A stretch of 64,000 nt of DNA from Fortiea contorta PCC 7126 (lineage in GTDB: Bacteria > Cyanobacteriota > Cyanobacteriia > Cyanobacteriales > Nostocaceae): positions 3,809,895 to 3,873,894 of the forward strand of contig NZ_KB235930.1 of assembly GCF_000332295.1 (NCBI RefSeq). The letters run 5' to 3'. The translations under genes were made by a program, and so were the position numbers. This document shows positions 1-9,202 of this stretch, one piece after another (the first letter of the stretch is position 1; each line of letters starts with the position of its first letter). The notes beneath the pieces are model-generated. The model saw only the letters and a list, made by a program, of their open reading frames with translations. It did not search any database and was not told where the DNA came from.

Positions 1-120
1 TATGGGTTTGACAGCACGGTAACGCTCTTTTAGCAGTAACTTGGAACCACAACTGAGGCAAAATTTGCCATCATGAGAATTTTCCGGCTTGGAACAGCGG
101 GTATTAAGACAGTAGCTCAT
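1..120 (-). CDS. Ser/Thr protein kinase, N-terminal zinc-ribbon fragment (partial)
   Basis: An open frame starts with ATG at 118-120 and runs off the left edge, giving 40 residues that begin MSYCLNTRC. Cysteines 4, 9, 21 and 24 form a C-x4-C...C-x2-C zinc-ribbon pattern, followed by a LLLKERYRAVKPI stretch. Cyanobacterial Hanks-type Ser/Thr kinases often begin exactly this way before the glycine-rich ATP loop. The kinase domain itself lies outside the window, so the identification rests on the start alone. Confidence 0.7.
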   Translation of the reverse strand, partial: MSYCLNTRCSKPENSHDGKFCLSCGSKLLLKERYRAVKPI

Positions 121-218
121 GGCAAGGCGATCGCTTTCATATATTTTTATTGTGCCCTGTGTTAGGCTAAAGGGTGTTAATCTTCGCCAAATATCCAGCC
201 GCAGACTGTTGTACCTTC

Positions 219-1289
219 TTATTTAGTAGGCACTATCCCCTCTACCTGACTCTTCATCAATCTTTGCACACTCGCCAACGCTCGATTTAATTCATAATTG
301 CGCCGCTCTGGATTTTGTAGATATGCTTGTTGTTCTTCTTCAATCATTTGTACATCTTGCAGAACTAATCCATCAAGCAATTTTTTGGCGGCGTTAAATA
401 AATTATTTTTGATAAATCGACGGAACCACACAGGTAATTTGTGTAATTTATCAAAAGCATTTAATGAAGTGAAATGAATTAAATAAGCTTTGGTTTGTGT
501 CTCATTCACCGGACACAATAAACAGTAAATCTGAAAATCATTGCCTAATTTTGCAGCCCAATGAGGGTAAATATAACTCACATCCAAAGGTTCAGGATGT
601 AATCGCCGCAAAGCTGGGAAAAATAATTGAGATATTGACCAAATTTTGTCTATTTTATAATAACTTTGGGCTGTATAATGAGCATGTACATGCTCTTCAT
701 CTTCATCTATAGATTGTAGTGAGGCTGCTGCCCAAGCTTGTAAATCTTGATGTAAATGTCCATGATACATATCCATCAAATTTTCGATTAAATAAGAATA
801 ATGCGCTTGGCAATTAATCACAGCAACTGAAGCAATATAATTTAGATGATTCCATTCTGGTAAACCCATAAGTTCTACAGTTGGTGTTTCATCTCCAGGA
901 AATAACCAAATAAAACCGTCTTGTTCTTTAACTGGGTAGCGACGAATTTGACAAGTTGGTAATTTCTGATTTGCTGCTAAAGAAGGAACTGCGGCACATT
1001 CTCCAGCCGAATTGAAGCGCCAACCATGATAAGCACATGCCAATTGATCACCCATCACCTGTCCATGACTGAGTTTAACTTGGCGGTGGGGGCAGCGGTC
1101 TTCTAAAGCGTGAACTTTTCCTGTACTATCTCTGTAGAGTGCGATCGCTTGCTGCCAGATTATCACACTTAAAGGTTTATTCGTCACCTCACCACTACGT
1201 GCAACCACATACCAATGATTGGGGTTAATGCCCAACTGACGCACATCACGACTCTGCACAGCTTGGGAAATCGAAGTCATAGATTTCAC
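219..1289 (-). CDS. Rieske [2Fe-2S] aromatic ring-hydroxylating oxygenase, alpha-subunit type
   Basis: A 356-residue protein of the vanillate O-demethylase / pheophorbide a oxygenase-like class. The Rieske site is visible as C66-P-H68 and C85-AY-H88. The mononuclear iron site is visible as ENLMDMYHGHLH, with N170, D173, H176 and H180. These enzymes take electrons from a separate reductase or ferredoxin to hydroxylate or demethylate an organic substrate, which cannot be inferred here. No reductase gene is adjacent. The ATG for Met4 is an equally possible start. The protein looks full length and soluble, without a chloroplast-type membrane anchor. Confidence 0.85.
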   Translation of the reverse strand: MKSMTSISQAVQSRDVRQLGINPNHWYVVARSGEVTNKPLSVIIWQQAIALYRDSTGKVHALEDRCPHRQVKLSHGQVMGDQLACAYHGWRFNSAGECAAVPSLAANQKLPTCQIRRYPVKEQDGFIWLFPGDETPTVELMGLPEWNHLNYIASVAVINCQAHYSYLIENLMDMYHGHLHQDLQAWAAASLQSIDEDEEHVHAHYTAQSYYKIDKIWSISQLFFPALRRLHPEPLDVSYIYPHWAAKLGNDFQIYCLLCPVNETQTKAYLIHFTSLNAFDKLHKLPVWFRRFIKNNLFNAAKKLLDGLVLQDVQMIEEEQQAYLQNPERRNYELNRALASVQRLMKSQVEGIVPTK

Positions 1290-1489
1290 ATCCTTTTGGG
1301 CGTTAAACTGGGGAGTGCTAAATTGTCAGACATTTAATTTTCCCACGTAGACGCCGAGATGGGGAGATAGGAAAATAACCAATGCCCAATTCCCTCAAGC
1401 CTATCACCCTGGGAGCTAAAACTAATCTTGCCTACAAGTTATAAAGTATGTGTAGATAAAACTGCGAGTATTTTGAAACAAAAATCTGT

Positions 1490-1969
1490 ATGACAAACTA
1501 CCAAGAAGCCTTAACTAACGATGAAGTCGTCAACGAGTTAATCGCAGAGACTACAGGTATGAATCACGTAGAAGTAATTGAGAACGTCATCGACAGTCTC
1601 GAACAAGATGATAGTGCAATGGTGAGCCACACTCCAGCAGGTGCTTATCTGTGGAAGTTTAAGTACGGAAGCGTGGAAGTTTTCGTGCAACTTACCGGCA
1701 CTAGTGATGAGGATACCATCACCGTTTGGTCTGTGGTGCTGAAGTTACCCGTCAAAAATGAACCTAAATTACTGCGTTATCTGTTGGAGTTAAACTGCTC
1801 TAGCACCTTTGAAGCCAGATTTGGTATCATCGATAACCAAGTGGTTGTAATTTCGACGCGGACTTTAGCAGAGTTGTCTCCTGGTGAAGTTTCTCGCTTA
1901 ATTACCATTGTCGCCACGATCGCAGATAACAACGATGAAGCCTTACAATCTGAATTTGGTGCAGCTTGA
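1490..1969 (+). CDS. YbjN domain-containing protein
   Basis: A 159-residue acidic protein with the YbjN / type III secretion chaperone-like fold signature: an N-terminal helix followed by strands (around AYLWKFKYGSVEVFVQL and FEARFGIIDNQVVVIST). The family is widespread in cyanobacteria and has no defined reaction; members are thought to act as small chaperone- or regulator-like proteins. The stop codon overlaps the TTG start of the next gene, so the two are probably co-translated. Confidence 0.8.
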   Translation: MTNYQEALTNDEVVNELIAETTGMNHVEVIENVIDSLEQDDSAMVSHTPAGAYLWKFKYGSVEVFVQLTGTSDEDTITVWSVVLKLPVKNEPKLLRYLLELNCSSTFEARFGIIDNQVVVISTRTLAELSPGEVSRLITIVATIADNNDEALQSEFGAA

Positions 1970-2733
1970 TTTCTGAAACTAGTAATTTTCCGGTTTGGCG
2001 ACTAATTCCATTGTTAACAGCACCTGGTAACGTGCAAATGGCGATTGACAACTGGTTGCTGACACAGCACCAGTCTGGACAACATCCGCCAACTCTGCGG
2101 TTTTATATATGGTCGCCACCGGCTATTTCTCTCGGCTATCATCAACGTCAATACCCGGAATTTTGGCAAAATCTGACTTGGCAAGGTGAGAAACTAGATG
2201 TAGTGCGGCGTCCCACAGGTGGTAGAGCTGTCTTACACCAAGGCGATTTAACTTATGCTGTGGTAACATCTGGCTTCACTGGTAGCCGCCTGCAAGCTTA
2301 TCAGAAAATTTGTGAATTTTTGATTCAAGGTTGGCGATCGCTCGGCGTAGAATTGCAATATGGTATAGAGGGACGAGGCTACATCCACAACCCCAACTGT
2401 TTCGGCACCGCCACCAGCGCAGATTTAATCTTGCCCAATGGTGCTAAACTCATCGGTAGCGCCCAAATGCGAAAAGGGGGCGTAATTTTGCAACACGGTT
2501 CTATGCGCTTACAGCCTGATGCAGAATTATTCACTCAGGTATTTGGCATAGAAAATTTTACAGACCTGCAACTACCTAAAGATATACATACTGAAAAGAT
2601 TATTGCAGCCTTGATAGCCGCTGCTCAAAATTGTTTCCACATGCAAACACTTATCCAACCTCTTTCTCAGAGCGAATGGAAGCAAATACTAACACAACCT
2701 CAACTCTCCTTCCCTCAATCCTTAACCCCATAG
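1966..2733 (+). CDS. Lipoate--protein ligase A family (BPL/LplA/LipB fold) protein
   Basis: 255 residues with the biotin/lipoate ligase core: RRPTGGRAVLHQGDLTYAVV matches the family RRxTGGGAVxHxGxLxY loop, and NGAKLIGSAQMRKGGVILQHG matches the later KIxGxAQ...HG block. Members attach lipoate or octanoate to E2 and GcvH domains. The frame opens with TTG overlapping the TGA of the upstream gene. The first ATG (2038) would remove the conserved WRLI...PGNVQMAIDNWLL start, so TTG is preferred. Ligase or octanoyl transferase activity cannot be told apart from sequence. Confidence 0.8.
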   Translation: MISETSNFPVWRLIPLLTAPGNVQMAIDNWLLTQHQSGQHPPTLRFYIWSPPAISLGYHQRQYPEFWQNLTWQGEKLDVVRRPTGGRAVLHQGDLTYAVVTSGFTGSRLQAYQKICEFLIQGWRSLGVELQYGIEGRGYIHNPNCFGTATSADLILPNGAKLIGSAQMRKGGVILQHGSMRLQPDAELFTQVFGIENFTDLQLPKDIHTEKIIAALIAAAQNCFHMQTLIQPLSQSEWKQILTQPQLSFPQSLTP

Positions 2734-2817
2734 CCAAAGATATCCAAAAAACCTCCGCGCCCCTTTGCGCCTACTTTGCGCTCCTCTGCGTTAAAAAAAC
2801 AGATCATGTTCATCATA

Positions 2818-2854
2818 CAACCACCGATAAACTATCTCCATTCATCGGTGGTTG
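2818..2854. terminator. Bidirectional hairpin between convergent genes
   Basis: CAACCACCGAT and ATCGGTGGTTG form a perfect 11-bp stem with a 15-nt loop between the convergent ligase and protease genes. There is no strong T run on either side, so a terminator role is inferred from position. Confidence 0.55.
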
Positions 2855-2859
2855 CAAAT

Positions 2860-4062
2860 CTAACTGATAGCTGACTTAGCAATTATCGCCAACTGTAACC
2901 CATCTGGATAACCACCATCTTCCTTAATTCGCTTAATTTCCCCATCGCTAATTCGTAAATTTAACTTTTGTGCTAAAGTCCGCACAATATCCCCCCTATC
3001 AATCACACCAGCAACCGCACCCGCAGGAGAAAGCACAGTTATAAAAGGTAACTGTTCATTTTCCAACTTGTTAATCACCGCAGCGAGGGAAGTTGATTCT
3101 GTAACCGTGGGAATTTCTGTTAATGGATGCACAATACTTTGCAGAGTTTGGCTGTCCCATTCACTTCTTTCCACTAACCGCAAATCTTCAATAGCAACTT
3201 TACCGCGATAACGTCCATCAGAGGCGGCAAAATAAACCTGGGGAGTGGTTTCTAACAGGTATGAGTCAGCAAAATCACGCAGGGTTTGGTTAGCATCGAC
3301 TACACGAAAATCACGGGTCATGGTATCAGCAGCTAAGACTTTCAGCAAGGTTTCTTGCAGAGTCGTCACACGGTCGTAGCTACTAGCATTGCGAATTGCG
3401 AACCAACCCAATAGCGCAATCCACACACCCAACACTAACTCTTTAGTAATGAAGTCTACAGCAAAACCCAGAGCGATCGCACCATAACCCAAAATTTGCC
3501 CCGCCTTTGCTGCCCAGTGTACAGCTTGAAAGCGATTACCTGTGACTTGCCATAATGCCGCTTTGAGGACTTGTCCCCCATCTAGAGGTAAGCCGGGAAT
3601 CAGGTTAAATAGCGCCACCACCAAGTTAATTCTCGCTAAATCCCCTACCATCAGACTATACACACTACTATCAGGAAGTAAATTAGCCCCTAGACGGAGG
3701 AGCACAAATAAGGCGATACTAACTAGAGGGCCAGCGATCGCTACTTGAAATGCTTTACCTGGAGTTTTAGATTCCTCTTCAATGGCCGCTACCCCGCCAA
3801 ATAAAAATAGGGTGATGGAATTAACCCTAATACCTTGCGATCGCGCTACTAAACTATGACCCAATTCATGTAACAATACTGAAGCGAATAATAGCAAGGC
3901 CATCACTAACCCTGCACTCCAAGCAATTTCATTTCCCCATTGCTGATAAGTTACACCAAAATTCAGCGTAGCCAGCCCTAAAATCACAAACCACAAAGGA
4001 TCTAAAAATAGGGGAATTCCGAATAAAGACCCTATTTTCCAATTTGTTTGCATAACTAACAT
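2860..4062 (-). CDS. Site-2 protease family (M50) zinc metalloprotease with CBS domains
   Basis: A 400-residue membrane protein. The zinc motif HELGH (65-69) lies in a transmembrane helix, and the second ligand motif is seen in NLIPGLPLDGGQVL near residues 156-170. About six hydrophobic segments fill the first 220 residues. A cytoplasmic pair of CBS domains follows (about 245-390), which in this family bind adenosyl nucleotides and tune the protease. Such enzymes cut membrane-bound anti-sigma factors or signal peptides. A second in-frame ATG at 4053 is an equally good start. Confidence 0.88.
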   Translation of the reverse strand: MLVMQTNWKIGSLFGIPLFLDPLWFVILGLATLNFGVTYQQWGNEIAWSAGLVMALLLFASVLLHELGHSLVARSQGIRVNSITLFLFGGVAAIEEESKTPGKAFQVAIAGPLVSIALFVLLRLGANLLPDSSVYSLMVGDLARINLVVALFNLIPGLPLDGGQVLKAALWQVTGNRFQAVHWAAKAGQILGYGAIALGFAVDFITKELVLGVWIALLGWFAIRNASSYDRVTTLQETLLKVLAADTMTRDFRVVDANQTLRDFADSYLLETTPQVYFAASDGRYRGKVAIEDLRLVERSEWDSQTLQSIVHPLTEIPTVTESTSLAAVINKLENEQLPFITVLSPAGAVAGVIDRGDIVRTLAQKLNLRISDGEIKRIKEDGGYPDGLQLAIIAKSAIS

Positions 4063-4280
4063 TGTCCCAAAACTAGATATTTCCAGCCGTCAAGACAGCA
4101 AAATTGACAATAATTTTTTATACACAAGCATATTAACCCATTAGCTCTGCCAAGAATTGACTCTTGAGATGGAGCATTTCTCTAACTTCTACAATAAACA
4201 ATCAGGCTACTATTTAATCACTAAATATAAATAGCTAAATATTGGCAGAACAATTGAGCTAAATTTTTCGCAATCAATAA

Positions 4281-4757
4281 TTATAAAACTTTATCTCTAT
4301 TTAGTTTCGCTCGCTTTGGGAGGGGGCGCATCGCTTCTCGTCCCAGGAGAAACAACCCAGTTACACCCAAGTTGACAAACCAAACATATTGATACCAATA
4401 TTGGCGAATTTGCGCCATGGGACTCAGTTCGGGATGCAACGTGTTCAAATAAAGCAACAACACGACAATCATCAACGCCCCGAAACCAACGCAGCTTAAA
4501 CCTACCTGAATTCTTGCAGGTCGCAAATCCAAATCACTAACCTGTTCTAGGGAGATTTCTGCCAGTTCATTTAAAGAGTTTTCTGCTAAAACAGAAGTTG
4601 CTTCTACTCGTTTGCTCAGTTTTGCAGGCAAAATCGGCACTAATGCTGTCACCGTAGCACGGCGTAAAGCCGCTTCAGTATCTCGCAACAACACTAATGG
4701 TTGACGACTAGTGGTAGTCGAGTCCGTGACTTTGCCTTCAAAATCCATACACAGCAC
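4281..4757 (-). CDS. Hypothetical two-helix membrane protein
   Basis: 158 residues not recognised as a named family. The first 85 residues are soluble and polar. Two hydrophobic segments follow (about 87-107 and 126-143, GFGALMIVVLLLYL and YVWFVNLGVTGLFLL), then a basic tail RPLPKRAKLNRDK. It looks like a cyanobacterial conserved membrane protein with both ends on the same side. ATG at 4748 is an alternative start. The gene stands alone; nothing nearby suggests a role. Confidence 0.6.
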   Translation of the reverse strand: MLCMDFEGKVTDSTTTSRQPLVLLRDTEAALRRATVTALVPILPAKLSKRVEATSVLAENSLNELAEISLEQVSDLDLRPARIQVGLSCVGFGALMIVVLLLYLNTLHPELSPMAQIRQYWYQYVWFVNLGVTGLFLLGREAMRPLPKRAKLNRDKVL

Positions 4758-4880
4758 GCCTCAGAAAAACCAAGATACCAATAGCCTAGCGAATTGCTCT
4801 TGGCAACGCAAACTAATTATGCAAAGCGACGTTGACGGGTCTAGAACCTTGAGAATTTGGCATGGCAATTATCAATCTGT

Positions 4881-5010
4881 TCCCCATCACCCCACCTCCC
4901 CATCACCCCACCTCCCCATCACCCCACCTCCCCATCACCCCACCTCCCCATCACCCCACCTCCCCATCATCCCACCTCCCCATCATCCCACCACCCCATC
5001 ACCCCATCAC
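4881..5010. repeat. C-rich short tandem repeat (CCCCATCA/CCCCACCT type)
   Basis: About 130 bp built from 8-bp-type units (CCCCATCA, CCCCACCT and variants). All three forward frames stay open here only because of low complexity. The minus strand is a run of G tracts that could form quadruplexes. Related arrays recur at 16.9, 24.4, 24.7, 50.7 and 56.0 kb. Confidence 0.9.
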
Positions 5011-5011
5011 C

Positions 5012-5045
5012 AAAAACTCCACCCCACTTGCGGGATGGAGTTTTT
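5012..5045 (-). terminator. Rho-independent terminator after the peroxiredoxin gene
   Basis: AAAAACTCCA pairs with TGGAGTTTTT, extended inward by a CCC/GGG arm around a short loop. On the minus strand it lies just downstream of the stop at 5073 and ends in a T tract, as expected for an intrinsic terminator. Confidence 0.7.
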
Positions 5046-5072
5046 CATACCTCAATCCAACTCACCCATTTT

Positions 5073-5630
5073 TTAAGAAGCCGCTGACTGCAACTTCTCC
5101 AATCGTGCCAATACTTCTGTACTGTGGATAGATGGGTTGACTTTGACAAAAGTCTCGCGCAAAATTCCTTGAGGATCGATGATAAAGCTGTGACGCATGG
5201 ATAAAAAACCAATCCATGAACCGTAAGCTTTACTCACAGCACCGTTAGTGTCAGCTAACAAAGGAAATTTTAGCCCCTCTGAATCACAAAACTCGGCATG
5301 AGAATCGACGTCATCAGCACTAATACCGATAATTTGGGTATTTTTTTCTAAATATTTAGGCAAATCTTGCTGAAAACGCCGCGCCTCAATGGTACAACCA
5401 GAGGTGAAATCCTTGGGATAAAAATAGAGAACTACCCATTTACCCCGTAAGTCAGACAGAGAGATTTTGCCGTTACCTGTATTTGTCGGTAATGTAAACT
5501 CTGGTGCAGGTTGATTAATAGCCGGAAGTTTACCACCAAGAGCGTGAGCAACAGGAGCAAAGTGCAGCCAACTGACCAAAGCTAAACAGCTTGCAAAAAA
5601 AGTGGTGAAAAAAGTGCGCCGGGAAATCAT
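5073..5630 (-). CDS. Exported peroxiredoxin (PrxQ/BCP type)
   Basis: 185 residues. An N-terminal SRRTFFTTF twin-arginine-like motif, a hydrophobic core and an AHA cleavage site near residue 30 suggest Tat export to the lumen or periplasm. The thioredoxin-fold AhpC/TSA domain follows, with the peroxidatic cysteine C79 in DFTSGCTIEARRF. PrxQ proteins often carry the resolving cysteine five residues later; here that position is Arg84, so a 1-Cys or intermolecular mechanism is implied. It reduces peroxides with thiol donors. A hairpin terminator follows the stop. Confidence 0.88.
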   Translation of the reverse strand: MISRRTFFTTFFASCLALVSWLHFAPVAHALGGKLPAINQPAPEFTLPTNTGNGKISLSDLRGKWVVLYFYPKDFTSGCTIEARRFQQDLPKYLEKNTQIIGISADDVDSHAEFCDSEGLKFPLLADTNGAVSKAYGSWIGFLSMRHSFIIDPQGILRETFVKVNPSIHSTEVLARLEKLQSAAS

Positions 5631-5688
5631 GGTTGTAGACCAGAATCATAAATTAACATAAGTTTACAATTCTTCGTGGTCAATGTTT

Positions 5689-5931
5689 TCATTCAGACTG
5701 AGGTTCCGGTGAAATTTCCGTGCTGTCGATATACTGACTATCCAAAAGAAAAGCCCCCTTAGTGAAGCGAATACCCCAATAACCACCAGGACGACGGTCA
5801 ATGACAATTCCTTCTTCCCCGATTTGCAGCACATCTGGGGGGCGGAGCATGGGCATGGGGTCAGCAGTTTTAATGTATGGTGGTAGTGCCACAACACGGA
5901 CTTTGCTACCAATGGGGAATTCTTTAGACAT
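5689..5931 (-). CDS. sipA: Regulatory protein SipA (DUF3148)
   Basis: 80 residues beginning MSKEFPIGSKVRVVALPPY, with the conserved stretches ADPMPMLRPPDV and DRRPGGYWGIRF. This matches the small SH3-like SipA/DUF3148 family. In Synechococcus SipA binds the histidine kinase NblS (Hik33) and affects its control of RpaB in high-light and nutrient stress. The gene is upstream of, and collinear with, the peroxiredoxin gene (58 bp apart), so joint transcription is possible. A longer reading frame overlapping it (5664-5912) is a shadow. Confidence 0.8.
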   Translation of the reverse strand: MSKEFPIGSKVRVVALPPYIKTADPMPMLRPPDVLQIGEEGIVIDRRPGGYWGIRFTKGAFLLDSQYIDSTEISPEPQSE

Positions 5932-6077
5932 AAGAAAAAGCTAGAAGTTTTGAATTAACTCATAACTCAAAACTCCTAACTTTTGCTAGGGGGTATTGAA
6001 ATTTTCTATCTCTGCATTGGTAAAGCCGGGGGAGCAGGAGCGAAAGGAAGAGGGGTAATTGTTAAGAACTCTCTCGA

Positions 6078-6163
6078 CCACTGGCCATTGACGATTGACC
6101 ATTGGCTATTAACCATCGACCACTGACCGTTAACTATTAACCATTGTTTGTTGACCATTGATT
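6078..6163. repeat. Heptamer short tandem repeats (CCATTGA/CTATTAA family)
   Basis: Irregular 7-bp steps (CCATTGA, CGATTGA, CCATTGG, CTATTAA, CCATCGA, CCACTGA and similar). This is the classic heptanucleotide repeat seen between genes of heterocyst-forming cyanobacteria. No coding potential. Confidence 0.8.
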
Positions 6164-6190
6164 AAGACTTTTTAAAAGAAAATGATATCT

Positions 6191-6667
6191 TTAACGAGTA
6201 GCTGGTTGACGACGGGCACGAGCGTTATTTTTGAACTCCTGCAGTTTTTGGCGTTGTTCAGGTGTCAGCACTGCTTCCATTTCTTGCTTGGAAGATTCCA
6301 TAATTTGTTTAATTTGGGTTTTTTGAGTTTCTGATAAGTTCAGAAAAGCAAAAGGCCCGCCCTGTGAACGTTCACCTTGGGGACGTTGACCCCGACTCCG
6401 ATTTGCTTTCGCTTCTTGTAATTTTTGCTTTTGTTCTGGGGTGAGAAGTGCTTCAATTCGGCTGCGAGTATTGGTGCGAATTGTTTTAAGTTGGTTTTTT
6501 TGGTCTTCGGTGAGATTGAGATTTTTCCACGGGCCCCGCTCTTTCTTAGGAGCTTCTACACCCGGTTGATTTGCAGGTGAAGCTGGTTGTGCTTGGGCTA
6601 TGAAAGGAGTTGCAGTTAAGGTCAGAGCAAGTGCGCCAGCAGCGATTGATAATACTTTGAGTTTCAT
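6191..6667 (-). CDS. LTxxQ-motif (Spy/CpxP-like) periplasmic protein
   Basis: 158 residues: a signal peptide with AQA-type cleavage near residue 26, then two similar helical blocks. Each contains a Spy/CpxP LTxxQ motif pair (LNLTEDQKNQLKTI with LLTPEQKQKLQE; LNLSETQKTQIKQI with VLTPEQRQKLQE). These proteins form cradle-shaped dimers that act as periplasmic chaperones or envelope-stress sensors. The gene is divergent from a histidine kinase/response regulator pair 232 bp away, reminiscent of CpxP/CpxAR. That link is inferred from position only. Confidence 0.85.
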   Translation of the reverse strand: MKLKVLSIAAGALALTLTATPFIAQAQPASPANQPGVEAPKKERGPWKNLNLTEDQKNQLKTIRTNTRSRIEALLTPEQKQKLQEAKANRSRGQRPQGERSQGGPFAFLNLSETQKTQIKQIMESSKQEMEAVLTPEQRQKLQEFKNNARARRQPATR

Positions 6668-6899
6668 TGTGTACTTTGTGGTTTTTTTCTATTTGGATGC
6701 CACCATCATAAGAGTTTAGATCCAGAAGTCACATGGGGAGAAAGTCATGAATCTACCCATGACTAAAGTCATACTTAATTTTTTATCAAAGCGACTAGCA
6801 ATTTTAGAGCAATTACAGATAATCTATAAAATATTGGAATATCCGACGACAAAAGATTTTCAACTATAAGCAATTCAGGTTTTTCTGTTCGCAAATTTT

Positions 6900-8108
6900 A
6901 TGAACCGTCCCATCAGAATTGATAATCACCCTTTTCGGTTTTTGCTTTATTTAGAGTGGATATTGTTAGCACTGGCGGCTTTGACAGCAATATTGCCCTA
7001 TACTTCGCCTAAATTCTCTCCCAGATTTCCAGAATTAACGATTTGTAGTTTAATTATATTTGGATTAATGGGGTTGAGTTTACCTACAAGTAATAGATCA
7101 AATAAGTTGATTTATACGGCAAGTGAGGTATTCTTAATTTTAATTACTGGTTTTTTTGGTGGTAGGACTGCTAGATTATTTCCTTTTCTTTATTTAATTT
7201 TAGTCACTCGTAGCTGTTTAATTTTTAAGTTTTATGGACGATTAGCAGTAACTATTATATCATTTGTTTTATTTTTAATTACACTCAGACATCGATTTCC
7301 TAAATATCCGTTACCGCCTCAAGCACAGGAACGCTTTGGTTTTTTTACGCTGAGTTTAGCATTATTATTTGCCTTAACTTTGGTTTTTGTTTTGTTGTTG
7401 ATGAATGCAGTTTTATCTGAGCGACAAAGTAGAGAAGAATTAGCGATCGCTAATGAAAAACTCCGTCAATATGCCCTGAAAATTGAAAACCAAGCAACCC
7501 TAGAAGAACGCAACCGCATTGCTCGAGAAATTCATGATTCTTTGGGACATTCTCTCACAGCTTTAAATCTGCAGTTAGAAACGGCTTTAAAACTTTCGCA
7601 ATCTAACCCCAATAGAGCAATAACTTTTTTAGCTAGAGCCAAGGAATTAGGTTCTAAAGCATTACAAGATGTGCGACAATCTGTTTCTACTATGCGCTCT
7701 CACCCCCTACAAGCTCAATCTTTAGAACAAGCAATTAGTGTACTGGCTGAAGACTTCCATCGCTCGACTAATATTGTGCCAATTTGTCAAATTCATCTTG
7801 ATTATCCTCTCCAAATTGAGGTGAGTACCGCCGTCTATCGGATTATCCAAGAATCTTTGACTAATATTTCTAAATATGCCAATGCGAGCGAAGTTAAATT
7901 AGAATTAACCACAAATATTAATAGTTTATTATTGAGAATTTATGATAATGGCAGAGGCTTTGATTTAAGACAAAATACTACAGGTTTTGGATTGCAAAGT
8001 ATGCGCGATCGCACTTTAGCATTGGGAGGTAAATTTGATATCAATAGCACCCTTGGTTACGGTTGTCAAATCACAGTTAATATTCCCCTAGGTAAATTTA
8101 AAGTATGA
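6900..8108 (+). CDS. Membrane sensor histidine kinase, NarL/DesK class (HisKA_3)
   Basis: 402 residues. Residues 12-170 hold five or six membrane segments with hardly any external loop, so sensing is probably within or close to the membrane. A short coiled linker leads to the HisKA_3 dimerisation helix with phospho-acceptor H212 in [18 protein letters not shown] ATPase domain follows (N-box in [14 protein letters not shown]-box DNGRGFD, then [11 protein letters not shown]). ATG at 8105 of the response regulator overlaps its stop by 4 bp, so the pair is translationally coupled. Confidence 0.92.
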   Translation: MNRPIRIDNHPFRFLLYLEWILLALAALTAILPYTSPKFSPRFPELTICSLIIFGLMGLSLPTSNRSNKLIYTASEVFLILITGFFGGRTARLFPFLYLILVTRSCLIFKFYGRLAVTIISFVLFLITLRHRFPKYPLPPQAQERFGFFTLSLALLFALTLVFVLLLMNAVLSERQSREELAIANEKLRQYALKIENQATLEERNRIAREIHDSLGHSLTALNLQLETALKLSQSNPNRAITFLARAKELGSKALQDVRQSVSTMRSHPLQAQSLEQAISVLAEDFHRSTNIVPICQIHLDYPLQIEVSTAVYRIIQESLTNISKYANASEVKLELTTNINSLLLRIYDNGRGFDLRQNTTGFGLQSMRDRTLALGGKFDINSTLGYGCQITVNIPLGKFKV

Positions 8109-8767
8109 TTAAAGTGTTACTAGTAGATGACCAAAGTTTAATTCGCCAAGGATTAAGAGCATTATTAGAGCTAGAACCAGATTTAGAAATAGTAGGAGAG
8201 GCCGAAAATGGCGAAAGCGCAATTAAATTATCAGAGCAATTGCGACCTCATGTAGTATTAATGGATATTAGAATGCCAATTATGGATGGTGTTGCAGCTA
8301 CCCAAGAAATTCACAGGCGATTTACAGGGATTAAAGTTTTAGTCTTAACGACTTTTGATGATGAAGAATATGTCACCGCTGCTCTCAAAAATGGCGCCAT
8401 GGGATACTTGCTTAAAGATACACCTTCAGAGGAATTAGCTGTTGCTATCCGCGCTGTTTATAAAGGATATACTCAATTAGGCCCAGGAATAGTCAAAAAA
8501 CTTTTAACTCAATTCTCCACTGCAGGATTAACACAATCACCACCCACTCCACCGAGTTTAGCTGAACTGACTCCCAGAGAGAAAGAAGTTTTACGACTGA
8601 TTGCGACAGGTGCTAGTAACCGAGAAATTGCTCAAAAATTGTATATTTCTGAAGGGACAGTGAAAAATCATGTTACAAATATTTTGAACCGGTTAAATCT
8701 GCGCGCTCGCACTCAAGCAGCTATATTTGCAAATACGTTTTTATCCTACTTGGAGCGGGATATTTAA
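8105..8767 (+). CDS. NarL/FixJ family response regulator
   Basis: 220 residues. A receiver domain with acidic pocket DD8-9, phospho-acceptor D54 (VVLMDIRMP) and conserved K near 105 is followed by a linker and a LuxR-type helix-turn-helix ([20 protein letters not shown] ... [12 protein letters not shown]). It is the transcriptional output of the kinase encoded immediately upstream. Possible targets include the divergent LTxxQ protein gene; no binding site was identified. Confidence 0.93.
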   Translation: MIKVLLVDDQSLIRQGLRALLELEPDLEIVGEAENGESAIKLSEQLRPHVVLMDIRMPIMDGVAATQEIHRRFTGIKVLVLTTFDDEEYVTAALKNGAMGYLLKDTPSEELAVAIRAVYKGYTQLGPGIVKKLLTQFSTAGLTQSPPTPPSLAELTPREKEVLRLIATGASNREIAQKLYISEGTVKNHVTNILNRLNLRARTQAAIFANTFLSYLERDI

Positions 8768-9202
8768 AAACTCAATTCCATATCTTAAGTAATAATACTG
8801 TCATATATAGTTTAAACATACAAAATATACTCGTGATTATGCTGTTTGAAATCAATATTCACCTCGGCATAATCAGGTTAAGCAGAGTTAAATTTTTCAA
8901 CTGTAGTGTGTCCTTAATTTCAATGAGCTTTTAGTAAACGTTTAAGTACTCAATAGAAAGAGGACTAAAGCTTTGACTACGAACTAACAAGTGAATTCTT
9001 AGCCTTATACAGTGCTAAACAAATTAAAATACAACGTTACGCAAAGTAATTAATTCAACAAATATCAAACTGATGTTACTGTCATCGGTGCTTGTTGCTG
9101 TGTCAATCGACAATATTCCTGATTAATTTACAATCCATTGAATACAGTAAATATAGCTATATTGAAAGTTTTTGTTAAGTCATAAATAATATTTTAAAAA
9201 AG
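8768..9202. other. AT-rich intergenic region
   Basis: No credible gene. The only structure noted is TGATTATGC at 8834-8842 with its complement GCATAATCA at 8867-8875 (9-bp stem, 24-nt loop, no T run), which may mark the 3' end of the two-component operon. The rest is AT-rich and presumably carries the promoter of the next gene. Confidence 0.5.

Noticed and set aside
4711-5131. Three overlapping Pro/His/Ser-rich open frames
   Set aside because: They translate the C-rich octamer repeat in all three frames; not genes.
5664-5912. 82-codon frame overlapping sipA
   Set aside because: Out of frame with the recognisable SipA protein; a shadow.
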